A stretch of 64,000 nt of DNA from Rhodoferax sp. WC2427 (GTDB lineage: Bacteria > Pseudomonadota > Gammaproteobacteria > Burkholderiales > Burkholderiaceae_C). A program made the translations under genes and the position numbers. This document shows positions 17,984-26,556 of this stretch, in pieces. A model generated the notes under the pieces. It had not been told where the DNA came from. It made no database searches and saw only the letters and a list, made by a program, of their open reading frames with translations. The number at the start of each line of letters is the position of its first letter. Positions within the stretch are counted from its first letter, which is position 1. The stretch lies in contig NZ_CP162006.1 of assembly GCF_040822085.1 (NCBI RefSeq), forward strand, positions 1,550,001 to 1,614,000, in the 5' to 3' direction.

Positions 17984-18330
17984 GCCGGTGCTTTCGTCAC
18001 CAGCAAGCCATTCACCAGCGCCGCGCAGTCAAAGTCACTGACCGACAAGCCGCCCACGTCGTGCGTGTTGAAGCGCACCACGCAGCGGTTGAAGCTGACC
18101 TGCAGGTCCGGGTGGTGGTCTTGGGTATGGGCCACAAATGCCACTGCGTTCACAAAGGCGATGGTCTCGAAGTAGTTGGCAAAGCGGAAGGTTTTGGTGA
18201 TGGCCACCGAGGCCCCGTCACCGTCCAGCTGCCAGCCGTCCACATGGGCCAGCTTTGCTACGATTTGTGTAGCTGTCAGCGCTGGTCTTTTCTGCCCAGA
18301 CCAGTCTTTTTTCTTGAAATCGGATGTCAT
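17980..18330 (-). CDS. phhB: 4a-hydroxytetrahydrobiopterin dehydratase (pterin carbinolamine dehydratase)
   Basis: 116 residues. The core is clear: GWQL, FAFxxxxxFVNAVAFVAHTQDHHPDL with the catalytic HHP, and FNTHDVGGLS. It dehydrates the hydroxypterin produced by aromatic amino-acid hydroxylases; no such hydroxylase is in the window. Residues about 7-28 (WSGQKRPALTATQIVAKL) are atypical and are encoded by a copy of the interspersed palindrome, so the original N-terminus has been replaced or extended. Coupled on both sides by 4-bp overlaps (M48 protease gene upstream, rsgA downstream). Confidence 0.92.
   Translation of the reverse strand: MTSDFKKKDWSGQKRPALTATQIVAKLAHVDGWQLDGDGASVAITKTFRFANYFETIAFVNAVAFVAHTQDHHPDLQVSFNRCVVRFNTHDVGGLSVSDFDCAALVNGLLVTKAPA
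18247..18312 (-). repeat. palindromic interspersed element, divergent copy inside phhB
   Basis: Read on the minus strand: an A-rich lead, TGGTCT...AGACCA as inner stem, then GCGCTGACAGCTACA and CGTAGCAAA, matching the 3' half of the other copies. It encodes the odd N-terminus of PhhB in frame. Confidence 0.55.
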
Positions 18331-19631
18331 GCAAATACTCCTTGTGTTCCACCGGTTGGGGCCATGCGCGCCAGCCGCTCGGAAGCGGGCGGATGCGAGT
18401 AGTAGAACTTCACGAACACCGGGTCGGGGGTGAGGGTGGAGGCGTTGTCCTCGTACAGCTTGAGCAGGGCCGACGACAGGTCTTGGCCGCTGGTGTGCTG
18501 CACCGCGTAGGCATCGGCCTGGAACTCGTGCTTGCGCGATACCAGGGCCGACAGCGGGGCGATGAAGAAAGTCACCACCGGCGTGACCAGCATGAACAGC
18601 AGCAGCGCCAGCGCGTCATTGGGTGCGCCCGACATATTGGGAATCACGCTCAGGCCGGTATAGAACCACACCTGGGTCGACAGCCAGCCCAGCAGCGCAA
18701 AGCCCAGCAGGCTGAAGGCAAACATGGTCACGATACGCTGGATGACGTGTTTGTGCTTGAAGTGGCCGAGTTCGTGGGCCAGCACGGCATCGACCTCGGC
18801 GGGGGACAGCTTGGCTAGCAGGGTGTCGTAGAACACCACGCGCTTGGCCGCGCCGAAGCCGGTGAAGTAGGCATTGGCGTGGGCGCTGCGCTTGCTGCCG
18901 TCCATCACGAACAGGCCCTTGGCCGCGAAACCGCAGCGCTGCATCAGCGCGGTGACGCGGGCTTTCAAGGTCTCGTCGTCCAGTGGCTGGAATTTGTTGA
19001 ACAGCGGGGCGATGAAGCTGGGGTACACCATCAGCAGCAGCAAGTTGATACCCATCCAGGCGCACCAGGCCCACAGCCACCACATCGGCCCGGCGCTGCC
19101 CATGAGCCACAGAATCAATGCGGCAATCGGCAGCCCAATCACCGCACCCACCAGGCTGGACTTGAGCATGTCACCCAGCCACAGCGCCAGCGTCGTCTTG
19201 TTGAAGCCAAAACGCTCCTCAACCACAAAGGTTTTGTACAGCGCCAGGGGCATGTCGATCAGCCCGCTGATCAGCACAAAACCCGCCAGCACGGCGAGCT
19301 GCTGCCACATGCCGCCGCCCAGCCAGGCCAGCAGGCTCTGGTTGAGCAGGTTCAGGCCGCCCAACAGCGTCCAGCCCATCAGCACCGCCGTACCCAGCGA
19401 CAGCTCCAGCAGGCCGAAGCGGGCCTTGGTGATGGTGTAGTCAGCGGCTTTTTGGTGGGCTTCCAGGGTAATGCTGCCCGCAAAGGCCGCGGGCACGGCG
19501 TGGCGGTGCCGGGCCACATGGCGGATCTGGCGCGAGGCCAGCCACATCTTGACGATGATGCCGATCAACAGCACGGTGGCAAAGCCCAGGCTCAAGGCCA
19601 GAGAAGGAGAAAACACGTCGGAATCTTGCAT
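18327..19631 (-). CDS. M48 family zinc metalloprotease (Ste24/HtpX-like)
   Basis: 434 residues with about seven membrane helices. The HExxH zinc motif is in [12 protein letters not shown] (near residue 283), and a second ligand region is [10 protein letters not shown] (near 370). Long N-terminal membrane segments and [13 protein letters not shown] match the CAAX-protease-1/Ste24 type rather than HtpX. It probably degrades membrane proteins at the inner membrane. First gene of the M48-phhB-rsgA minus-strand set, divergent from orn with only 36 bp between starts. Confidence 0.93.
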   Translation of the reverse strand: MQDSDVFSPSLALSLGFATVLLIGIIVKMWLASRQIRHVARHRHAVPAAFAGSITLEAHQKAADYTITKARFGLLELSLGTAVLMGWTLLGGLNLLNQSLLAWLGGGMWQQLAVLAGFVLISGLIDMPLALYKTFVVEERFGFNKTTLALWLGDMLKSSLVGAVIGLPIAALILWLMGSAGPMWWLWAWCAWMGINLLLLMVYPSFIAPLFNKFQPLDDETLKARVTALMQRCGFAAKGLFVMDGSKRSAHANAYFTGFGAAKRVVFYDTLLAKLSPAEVDAVLAHELGHFKHKHVIQRIVTMFAFSLLGFALLGWLSTQVWFYTGLSVIPNMSGAPNDALALLLFMLVTPVVTFFIAPLSALVSRKHEFQADAYAVQHTSGQDLSSALLKLYEDNASTLTPDPVFVKFYYSHPPASERLARMAPTGGTQGVFA

Positions 19632-19667
19632 GTCCGTGAGTTTAGGCCATCGGTGACAATGCGGCCC

Positions 19668-20255
19668 ATGGCTGAAATCAACACCCTATCCCCTGTATTG
19701 CTGGCCAAATCAGACCAAAACCTGATCTGGCTGGACTGTGAAATGACCGGCCTGGACCCGGAAGTCGAACGCCTCATCGAAATCGCCGTGGTCGTGACCG
19801 GCCCCAGCCTGGAGCCCCGCATCGAAGGCCCGGTGCTGGTCATCCACCAATCGACGGCGCTGCTGGACAACATGGATGCCTGGAACAAGGGCACGCACGG
19901 CCGCAGCGGTCTGATCGACAAGGTCAAGGCCGCCACGCTCACAGAAGCCGAGGCCGAGGCGCAAATCATCGCCTTCCTGGCGCAGTACATCCCCAAAGGG
20001 ACCTCGCCGATGTGCGGCAACAGCATTGGCCAGGACCGGCGCTTCCTGGCCAAGTACATGCCCAAGCTCGAAGCCTTTTGCCACTACCGCAACCTGGACG
20101 TGAGCACCCTGAAAGAGCTGGCCAAGCGCTGGCGGCCCGAGGTGGCGGCTTCGTTCAAAAAGCAGCAGGCCCACACCGCGCTGGCCGATGTGCATGAATC
20201 GATTGAAGAACTTGTGCACTACCGCACACACTTTCTGAAGATGAAGGCAGATTAA
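19668..20255 (+). CDS. orn: oligoribonuclease
   Basis: 195 residues; DEDDh 3'-5' exonuclease that degrades 2-5 nt RNAs and, in relatives, pGpG from c-di-GMP breakdown. Catalytic residues lie in [24 protein letters not shown] and [10 protein letters not shown]. An ATG three codons earlier (19659) is an alternative start. The frame stays open far upstream over the M48 gene, which is a shadow. Confidence 0.96.
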   Translation: MAEINTLSPVLLAKSDQNLIWLDCEMTGLDPEVERLIEIAVVVTGPSLEPRIEGPVLVIHQSTALLDNMDAWNKGTHGRSGLIDKVKAATLTEAEAEAQIIAFLAQYIPKGTSPMCGNSIGQDRRFLAKYMPKLEAFCHYRNLDVSTLKELAKRWRPEVAASFKKQQAHTALADVHESIEELVHYRTHFLKMKAD

Positions 20256-20280
20256 ATTAGGTGGAAACCCGAATCCGGGC

Positions 20281-20476
20281 TATAATTCGAGGCTGCACTA
20301 GAAATGATCTGGTGCACTTTGCACATCTCCCTTCACACATCTGGCGCACAAAGTTGCGCCAACTGGTACCAGGTCTCAAGACCGCCTCAGGTACCGGCCC
20401 CGTTTGATGGTTGATGTTTTTTAACCATTAACGGGCCACGCTGCAGACTTTGCGGCGTTTCCGTGTGAGTAATTAA
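20281..20476 (+). promoter_or_regulatory. promoter and structured leader of the DEAD-box helicase gene
   Basis: TATAAT at 20281-20286 is the only good -10; the leader would be about 190 nt long. Three hairpin elements follow. First, TGGCGCA/TGCGCCA (20342-20361). Second, a nested pair GGTACC-GGTC / GACC-GGTACC (20365-20395). Third, a long arm GGCCCCGTT..ATGGTT with AACCAT.AACGGGCC (20396-20437). Long structured leaders are typical of cold-induced helicase mRNAs in other bacteria; regulation here is inferred. Confidence 0.6.
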
Positions 20477-22417
20477 ATGAACGACTCTTTTGACGTCGCG
20501 GGTGATTTTTCGCCTGCCGCTAACTTTTCTTCCACCACCGACACCTTCGTGACCGAGACTTTGCTGTCCGTCGAAGGCGCTGACGTGGCTGTTGCCGCCG
20601 AAGCCGATGCGGCTCCCGCACTGCCCAACGGCTTTGTGACCCTGGGCCTGGCCCCTGAGCTGGTGCAAGCCGTGGCTGATCTGGGCTACACCCAGCCCAC
20701 CGCCGTGCAAATGCAAACCATCCCCATGGCCATGCAAGGCGAGTCCGCTCGTTTTGTCGACCTGATGGTGTCCAGCCAGACCGGTAGCGGCAAAACTGCT
20801 GCTTTCCTGCTGCCCGTGCTGCACACCTTGCTGCGCCAGCAAGCCGAAGCCGAAGCCGCTGAAAAAGCCGAATACGAAGCCGCTGTGGCCGAAGCCGCCG
20901 CCAATGGCGAACCCGCTCCCAAGCGCGCCAAGCGCAAGGACCCCACCAACGCCCGCAACTTCAAGGCCGCCACCCCCGGCGCCCTGATCCTGTGCCCGAC
21001 CCGCGAACTGGCCCAGCAAGTGGCCCACGACGCCATTGGCCTGGTGGCCCATTGCCGTGGCCTGCGCGTGGCCAACGTGGTCGGCGGCATGCCTTACCAG
21101 TTGCAAATCGCCAAGCTGCAAAACGCCAACCTGGTGGTTGCCACCCCTGGCCGTTTGCTCGACTTGCAGCGTTCGCAGCAAATCAAGCTGGACCAGGTGC
21201 AATTCCTGGTGGTGGACGAAGCCGACCGTATGCTCGACCTGGGCTTCTCGGACGACCTCGCCGACGTCAACCAGATGACCATTGGCCGCAAGCAAACCAT
21301 GATGTTCAGCGCTACCTTCGCGCCGCGCATCCAGCAACTGGCCCAGCGCGTGATGCGCGAACCCCAGCGCGTGACCATCGACAGCCCGCAAGAAAAACAC
21401 CAGAACATCAAGCAGATCCTGTTCTGGGCCGACAACGCCCAGCACAAGCGCAAGCTGCTCGACCACTGGCTGCGTGACACCTCGATCGCCCAGGCGATTG
21501 TGTTCGCCAGCACCCAGATCGAGTGCGACGGCCTGGCCGCCGACCTGCAACAAGAAGGCTTCAGCGCCGTTGCATTGCACGGTGCCCTGAGCCAGGGTCT
21601 GCGCAACCGCCGTCTGATGGCCCTGCGCCAAGGCCAGGTGCAAATCCTGGTGGCTACCGATGTGGCAGCACGCGGTATCGACGTGCCCAGCATCAGCCAC
21701 GTGTTCAACTTCGGCTTGCCGATGAAGGCCGAAGACTACACCCACCGCATTGGCCGTACCGGCCGTGCCGGTCGCGACGGTATCGCCGTGACCTTTGCCG
21801 AAATGCGCGACCGTCGCAAGATTTTCGACATCGAAAGCTACAGCCACCAGCAGTTCAAGGCGGAAGTGATTCCTGGTATGGAGCCACAACAGCGCCAGCC
21901 CGATTCGCGTCCTCCGCGTGCCGGTTTCGGTGGTGGCAGCCGTGATGGCGCACCCCGTGGCCGCAGCTTCGGTCCCTCGCCCCGTGGTAACGATCGTGGT
22001 GGCTTCGGTGGCGGCGGCAATGGTGGCGGCTTCGGCGGCGACCGTGGCGGTCAGCGCGACGGTGGTGGCTACGGTGGCGCCAGCGGTTTCAACGACCGCA
22101 ACAGCCGTCCTCCAGCCCGTACCGGTGGCTTTGGTGGCGACCGTGGCGCCCCCCGTGGCGACTTCGCCCCGCGTGGTGACCGTGCTGACTTTGCCCCCCG
22201 TGCTGATTTCGCGCCCCGTGCCGACTTCGCCCCGCGTGGTGAACGTACCGACTTCGCGCCCCGTGGCGACCGTGCCGAGCGTGGTGACTTCAATGCACCC
22301 CGTCCTGCCTTCTCCAAGCCTGCTTTTAGCAAGCCCGGTGTAGGTGCTGGCAACGGCGGCAAGGTGTTTGTGCCCCGCGACACCAAGAAGCGTCTGGCTC
22401 CCAAGCCCGCACGTTAA
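20477..22417 (+). CDS. DEAD-box ATP-dependent RNA helicase, RhlE-like, with RG-rich tail
   Basis: 646 residues. Q motif (GYTQPTAVQMQTIP), Walker A SQTGSGKT, VVDEADRMLD, SAT, and HRIGRTGRAGR are all intact, so it should unwind RNA with ATP. An insertion of about 40 residues rich in Ala, Glu and Lys sits between motifs I and Ia (about residues 115-155). After residue 460 the tail is low-complexity, rich in Gly, Arg, Asp and Phe, with six-residue repeats of the DFAPRx type (about 560-600). Such tails bind RNA and promote condensation. The leader suggests cold or structure-dependent control. Confidence 0.94.
   Translation: MNDSFDVAGDFSPAANFSSTTDTFVTETLLSVEGADVAVAAEADAAPALPNGFVTLGLAPELVQAVADLGYTQPTAVQMQTIPMAMQGESARFVDLMVSSQTGSGKTAAFLLPVLHTLLRQQAEAEAAEKAEYEAAVAEAAANGEPAPKRAKRKDPTNARNFKAATPGALILCPTRELAQQVAHDAIGLVAHCRGLRVANVVGGMPYQLQIAKLQNANLVVATPGRLLDLQRSQQIKLDQVQFLVVDEADRMLDLGFSDDLADVNQMTIGRKQTMMFSATFAPRIQQLAQRVMREPQRVTIDSPQEKHQNIKQILFWADNAQHKRKLLDHWLRDTSIAQAIVFASTQIECDGLAADLQQEGFSAVALHGALSQGLRNRRLMALRQGQVQILVATDVAARGIDVPSISHVFNFGLPMKAEDYTHRIGRTGRAGRDGIAVTFAEMRDRRKIFDIESYSHQQFKAEVIPGMEPQQRQPDSRPPRAGFGGGSRDGAPRGRSFGPSPRGNDRGGFGGGGNGGGFGGDRGGQRDGGGYGGASGFNDRNSRPPARTGGFGGDRGAPRGDFAPRGDRADFAPRADFAPRADFAPRGERTDFAPRGDRAERGDFNAPRPAFSKPAFSKPGVGAGNGGKVFVPRDTKKRLAPKPAR
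22156..22278 (+). repeat. in-gene tandem repeat encoding DFAPR units
   Basis: Five D-F-A-P-R units, three of them exactly 18 nt apart, encoding an RG/FG-type stretch of the helicase tail. Confidence 0.8.
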
Positions 22418-22440
22418 TTTCTAAGGTTTTGACCTTGTAG

Positions 22441-22472
22441 AAAAACCAGGCCCTTGCGGCCTGGTTTTTTTT
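22441..22472 (+). terminator. rho-independent terminator of the helicase gene
   Basis: AAAAACCAGGCC/GGCCTGGTTTTT, 12-bp stem with 5-nt loop and eight T, 23 bp after the stop. Confidence 0.92.
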
Positions 22473-22543
22473 CGTCCAAAGTTTTCGCAGGCGCCCGTTG
22501 CGCCGTGCCCAGCCGCCACAATACCGGGCTGGAGGTTTTCAAC

Positions 22544-24010
22544 GTGTCCCTGCTCTCATCGCCCGCCGACTACAGCCAGTTGTTCGCGCTGGCCCCGGTA
22601 TCCCTGTGGCTGGAGGATTTCAGCGGGCTCAAGCGCCTGTTTGACCGCTGGCGCGCCGAGGGCATCAGCGACTTGCGCGCCCATGTGGCGGTGCACCCCG
22701 AATGCCTGGCCGAATGCGCCGCATCGCTGCAGGTGCTGGAGGTCAACCAGCGTACGTTGGAGCTGTTCGGTGCCAGCAGCCAGGCGCAGTTGCTGACCAA
22801 TCTGTCGCAGGTGTTTCGCGGCGACATGCTGGACCACCTGGCGCAGCAGATGCTGCCGATGTGGGAAGGGCAACTGGGCTTTGCGGTGCAAACCGTGAAC
22901 TACACGCTGGATGGCCGACGGCTCGATGTGCAAGTGCAGGCCCGTGTGTTGCAAGGCCACGAAGAGCACTGGGACCGCGTCATGGTGTCGCTGCAAGACA
23001 TCACCCAGGAACTGCAAAGTTCCCGCCTGCTGGCCGCCAGCGAACAGCATGCGCGCAACCTGTTCGATTGCTCGCCCGTGTCCCTGTGGGTGGAGGATTT
23101 CAGCGCGGTGAAGCGGCTGATCGACGACGTGCGCCTGCGCGGCATCGAAGACTTTCGCACCTTTATCAACGTGCACCCCGAGTTTGTGTCGCGCTGCATG
23201 CAGGAGATCCGCGTCATCGACGTGAACCAGCAAACCCTCACCATGTTTGGCGCGCAGAACAAGGTCGAGCTGCTGGCCGGCCTGGGCAAGGTGTTCCAGG
23301 GCGAAATGCGCGACTCTTTTGCCGAACAGTTGATCGAGCTGTGGCAAGGCAAAACCACCCTGATGCGCGAGGTGGTCAACTACCGGCTCAGCGGCGACCT
23401 GGTCAACATCCACATGCAGTTTGCCGTGCTGCCCGGCCACCTGGCCGACTGGGACCTGGTGCTGGTGTCGCTGGTGGACATCACCGCACGCAAAAAGGCC
23501 GAGGCCTACCTGGAATACCTGGGCAAGCACGATTCGCTGACGCAACTTCGCAACCGCGCCTTCTACATGGACGAGCTCAACCGCCTGTCGCGCAAAGGCC
23601 CCTGGCCGGTCAGCGTGCTGGTGATGGACCTCAACGGCCTGAAGCAAATCAACGACGAGCACGGCCACGTGGCGGGCGATGCGCTGCTGCGGCGTGCGGG
23701 CGAGGTGTTCAGCAAGGTGGCCGCTCCCCAGGCCTGCGTGGCCCGCACCGGTGGCGACGAATTCGCCATGCTGCTGCCCGGCACCGACGACCGCGGTGCA
23801 CTGGCCACCATCGACCGTATCCACTCGATCCTGGAGCTCAACAACCAGTTCTATTCGGGCCACAAGCTCAGCATCGCCATCGGCATGGCCACCTGCACGT
23901 CCAGTGACCAGCTGGAGGCCGCGCTGATCCGGGCCGACCGCGCCATGTACGTGGAAAAGACCCGCTACTACCAAGAGCAGCACATCGAGCGGCGCGGGCA
24001 CGGCGGATAG
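22544..24010 (+). CDS. diguanylate cyclase with duplicated PAS-like sensor domain
   Basis: 488 residues from the GTG at 22544, chosen because GGAGG lies 8 nt upstream. Two homologous sensor units follow each other (about 10-165 and 165-315). Each starts with SPVSLWVEDFS-type wording, includes a ...VHPE... segment and a VNQ-TL-FGA strand, and ends in VSLxDIT, like a PAS domain. The GGDEF domain is at about 325-480 with intact GGDEF at 403-407, so cyclase activity is expected. No RxxD inhibitory site precedes it, so product inhibition is not expected. No membrane segment; cytoplasmic. The ligand of the sensor units is unknown. Confidence 0.88.
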   Translation: MSLLSSPADYSQLFALAPVSLWLEDFSGLKRLFDRWRAEGISDLRAHVAVHPECLAECAASLQVLEVNQRTLELFGASSQAQLLTNLSQVFRGDMLDHLAQQMLPMWEGQLGFAVQTVNYTLDGRRLDVQVQARVLQGHEEHWDRVMVSLQDITQELQSSRLLAASEQHARNLFDCSPVSLWVEDFSAVKRLIDDVRLRGIEDFRTFINVHPEFVSRCMQEIRVIDVNQQTLTMFGAQNKVELLAGLGKVFQGEMRDSFAEQLIELWQGKTTLMREVVNYRLSGDLVNIHMQFAVLPGHLADWDLVLVSLVDITARKKAEAYLEYLGKHDSLTQLRNRAFYMDELNRLSRKGPWPVSVLVMDLNGLKQINDEHGHVAGDALLRRAGEVFSKVAAPQACVARTGGDEFAMLLPGTDDRGALATIDRIHSILELNNQFYSGHKLSIAIGMATCTSSDQLEAALIRADRAMYVEKTRYYQEQHIERRGHGG

Positions 24011-24016
24011 GCCAGC

Positions 24017-25009
24017 ATGGTCCAGACTGTGGTGGATGCCGTCCGGGTGTTTGCGCCCAAGCTGCCCTTCACGGTGGCGTTCAGCGGCGGAGCCGACTCC
24101 ACCGCCTTGCTGCTGGCCTGTGCCGAGCGCTGGCCGGGCCAGGTGCAGGCCGTGCACATCCACCATGGGCTGCAGGCCGCAGCGGATGATTTCGTGCGCC
24201 ACTGCGAAGGCTTTTGCGCGGGCTTGCAGGTGCCGCTGCAGGTGCTGCATGTCCACGCACAGCCCGCGCCCGGCGAAAGCCCGGAGGATGCAGCCCGCAA
24301 AGCACGTTACAAGGCTTTTAAGGCTCTAGCGCTTATTCCATCGGCGCAAGAAGCTATCAAAACCATAGTGTTGGCACAACACGCCGACGACCAGGTCGAA
24401 ACCCTGCTGCTGGCCCTGAGCCGGGGCGCGGGCCTGCCGGGGCTGGCCTGCATGCCTGCGGCCTGGGTGCGCGACGGCATCCAGTACCACCGCCCCCTGT
24501 TGGGCGTGCACGCCGACCATATCCGCGACTGGCTGGCCCAGCGCGGCGTGGCGTACGTCACGGACCCGACCAACGCCGACCCGCGTTTCACCCGCAACCG
24601 CATCCGCGCCCAGTTGCTGCCGGTACTGCAGGCCACGTTTCCCGCCTTTCGCGAGACCTTTGCGCGCAGCGCCGCCCACGCCGCCCAGGCGCAAACCGTG
24701 CTGGCCGAGGTGGCCGCGCTCGACCTGGCCACCGTGGGAAACCCGCCCATCCTGGCCGCGCTGCAAGCGTTGTCCTATGCCCGCCAGGCCAACGTCTTGC
24801 GCCACTGGCTCACCGGCACCCATGGCACCACCCCCAGCACCGCGCAGCTGCAGCAATTGCAGCACCAGATCGCCGCCTGCACCACGCGTGGCCACACCAT
24901 CCACATCAAAGTGGGCGCAGGCTTTGCCGTGCGCCGGGGCGTGTTACTGGATTGGTACAATCCGAAGGCTTTGCCGACCGCAGCCGCGACACCTGCAAAG
25001 CCCGGGTAA
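24017..25009 (+). CDS. tilS: tRNA(Ile)-lysidine synthetase
   Basis: 330 residues. The PP-loop SGGADS is at about 25-30 and is followed by AVHIHHGLQ and QHADDQVETLLLALSRG. It converts C34 of tRNA-Ile(CAU) to lysidine using ATP. It is shorter than E. coli TilS and lacks most of the C-terminal domain, a form known in other bacteria. Residues about 99-118 (ALALIPSAQEAIKTIV) are encoded by an interspersed palindrome inserted between helix and HADDQ motif; the frame is kept. It starts 7 bp after the GGDEF gene. Confidence 0.95.
   Translation: MVQTVVDAVRVFAPKLPFTVAFSGGADSTALLLACAERWPGQVQAVHIHHGLQAAADDFVRHCEGFCAGLQVPLQVLHVHAQPAPGESPEDAARKARYKAFKALALIPSAQEAIKTIVLAQHADDQVETLLLALSRGAGLPGLACMPAAWVRDGIQYHRPLLGVHADHIRDWLAQRGVAYVTDPTNADPRFTRNRIRAQLLPVLQATFPAFRETFARSAAHAAQAQTVLAEVAALDLATVGNPPILAALQALSYARQANVLRHWLTGTHGTTPSTAQLQQLQHQIAACTTRGHTIHIKVGAGFAVRRGVLLDWYNPKALPTAAATPAKPG
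24310..24370 (+). repeat. palindromic interspersed element inside tilS
   Basis: GCTTTTAAGGCTCTAGCGC, TTATTCCATCGGCGCAAGAAG and CTATCAAAACCATAGTG. Same orientation as the gene, in frame and without a stop. Confidence 0.85.
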
Positions 25010-25052
25010 TTTGTGCCGTCAGGCATTCAACTTCTAGCGTCTTCAACATTCC

Positions 25053-26321
25053 ATGGCATTGATCGTTCACAAATACGGCGGCACCTCGATGGGCTCCACC
25101 GAGCGCATCCGCCTTGTCGCCAAGCGCGTCGCCAAATGGGCACGTGCGGGCCACCAGATGGTGGTGGTCCCCAGCGCCATGAGCGGCGAAACCAACCGCC
25201 TGCTGGGCCTGGCCAAAGAGCTGGCACCCTCCAAACTCACCGACGCCTACCAGCGCGAGCTCGACATGCTGGCCTCTACCGGCGAGCAGGTGTCGGTCGC
25301 CTTGCTGGCCATTGCGCTGCAAGGCGAGGGCATGGAGTCGGTCAGCTACGCCGGTTGGCAAGTGCCGATTCTGACCAACAGCGCCCACACCAAGGCCCGC
25401 ATCGAATCCATCGACGACCAGAAGGTGCGCGTCGATCTGGCCGCGGGCAAGGTCGTCATCGTCACCGGCTTCCAGGGCGTGGACGAGGCGGGCAACATCA
25501 CCACGCTGGGCCGTGGCGGCAGCGACACCTCGGCCGTGGCCGTGGCCGCTGCCATGAAGGCATCTGAGTGCCTGATCTATACCGACGTGGACGGCATCTA
25601 CACCACCGACCCCCGCGTCGTGCCCGAAGCGCGCCGCCTGCAGACCGTGGGCTTTGAAGAAATGCTGGAGATGGCCTCCATGGGCTCCAAAGTGCTGCAG
25701 ATCCGCTCGGTCGAATTTGCGGGCAAATACAAAGTGCCACTGCGCGTCTTGTCCAGCTTCACCCCGTGGGACATCGACCTCGAAATTGAAGCCAAATCTG
25801 GCACCCTGATTACTTTTGAAGAAGACGAAAATATGGAACAAGCCATTGTCTCGGGCATCGCGTTTAACCGCGACGAAGCCAAAGTTTCCGTGCTGGGCGT
25901 GCCCGACACCCCCGGTATCGCCTACCAAATTTTGGGTGCCGTGGCCGATGCCAACATCGAAGTCGATGTGATCATCCAAAACGTCAGCAAAGACGGCAAA
26001 ACCGACTTCAGCTTCACCGTGCACCGCAACGACTTCGCCAAGACGGTCGATCTGCTGAAAGAAAAAGTGCTGCCCAAGCTGGGTGCCACCGAAATCATTG
26101 GCGACGCCAAGATCTGCAAGGTCAGCATCGTCGGCATCGGCATGCGCAGCCATGTGGGCGTGGCCTGCAAGATGTTCCGCTGCCTGTCAGAAGAAGGCAT
26201 CAACATCCAGATGATTTCCACCAGCGAAATCAAGACCTCGGTGGTGATCGACGAGAAGTACATGGAGCTGGCCGTGCGCGCGCTGCACAAAGCTTTTGAA
26301 CTCGACCAGCCTGCTGCTTAA
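25053..26321 (+). CDS. lysC: aspartate kinase
   Basis: 422 residues; phosphorylates aspartate for lysine, threonine and methionine synthesis. Start [15 protein letters not shown] is the family signature, followed by the amino-acid kinase domain to about 245 and two ACT domains (about 265-335 and 345-410) that suggest feedback control. 43 bp after tilS. A tRNA-Ser follows directly. Confidence 0.97.
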   Translation: MALIVHKYGGTSMGSTERIRLVAKRVAKWARAGHQMVVVPSAMSGETNRLLGLAKELAPSKLTDAYQRELDMLASTGEQVSVALLAIALQGEGMESVSYAGWQVPILTNSAHTKARIESIDDQKVRVDLAAGKVVIVTGFQGVDEAGNITTLGRGGSDTSAVAVAAAMKASECLIYTDVDGIYTTDPRVVPEARRLQTVGFEEMLEMASMGSKVLQIRSVEFAGKYKVPLRVLSSFTPWDIDLEIEAKSGTLITFEEDENMEQAIVSGIAFNRDEAKVSVLGVPDTPGIAYQILGAVADANIEVDVIIQNVSKDGKTDFSFTVHRNDFAKTVDLLKEKVLPKLGATEIIGDAKICKVSIVGIGMRSHVGVACKMFRCLSEEGINIQMISTSEIKTSVVIDEKYMELAVRALHKAFELDQPAA

Positions 26322-26355
26322 AAAGCGCTAAAAGTCGTGCGATAATATTGGTCTT

Positions 26356-26448
26356 GGAGACGTGACCGAGTGGCCGAAGGTGCTCCCCTGCTAAGGGAGT
26401 ATGGGACTTAAAATTCCATCGAGGGTTCGAATCCCTCCGTCTCCTCCA
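26356..26448 (+). tRNA. tRNA-Ser (GCU), CCA encoded
   Basis: Acceptor GGAGACG/CGTCTCC, anticodon arm CTCCC-CTGCTAA-GGGAG (anticodon GCT), long class-II variable arm, T arm GAGGG-TTCGAAT-CCCTC and encoded CCA. The discriminator base (26445) is T; bacterial tRNA-Ser usually has G there. Confidence 0.97.
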
Positions 26449-26456
26449 AAAACACG

Positions 26457-26491
26457 AAAGCCCTGCAACTGCAAAGTTGCAGGGCTTTTTT
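26457..26491 (+). terminator. terminator of the tRNA-Ser gene
   Basis: AAAGCCCTGCAACT/AGTTGCAGGGCTTT, 14-bp stem with a GCAA tetraloop and T run. Confidence 0.95.
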
Positions 26492-26556
26492 GTTGGGATT
26501 TTTTCCGCAATACCCCAGCGCCACACCCAAATTCACATTTCGGCGACAGTCAGCCC

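Noticed and set aside
20387..21889. A 500-codon minus-strand frame over the helicase gene
   Set aside because: Repetitive His/Gly/Leu pattern produced by the complementary strand of the helicase.
22156..22278. Regular repeats suggesting a CRISPR-like array
   Set aside because: The repeats are 18 nt without spacers and lie in frame in the helicase tail; they encode protein repeats.
22556..24256. A 566-codon minus-strand frame over the GGDEF gene and tilS
   Set aside because: Shadow; spans two genes and has no family similarity.
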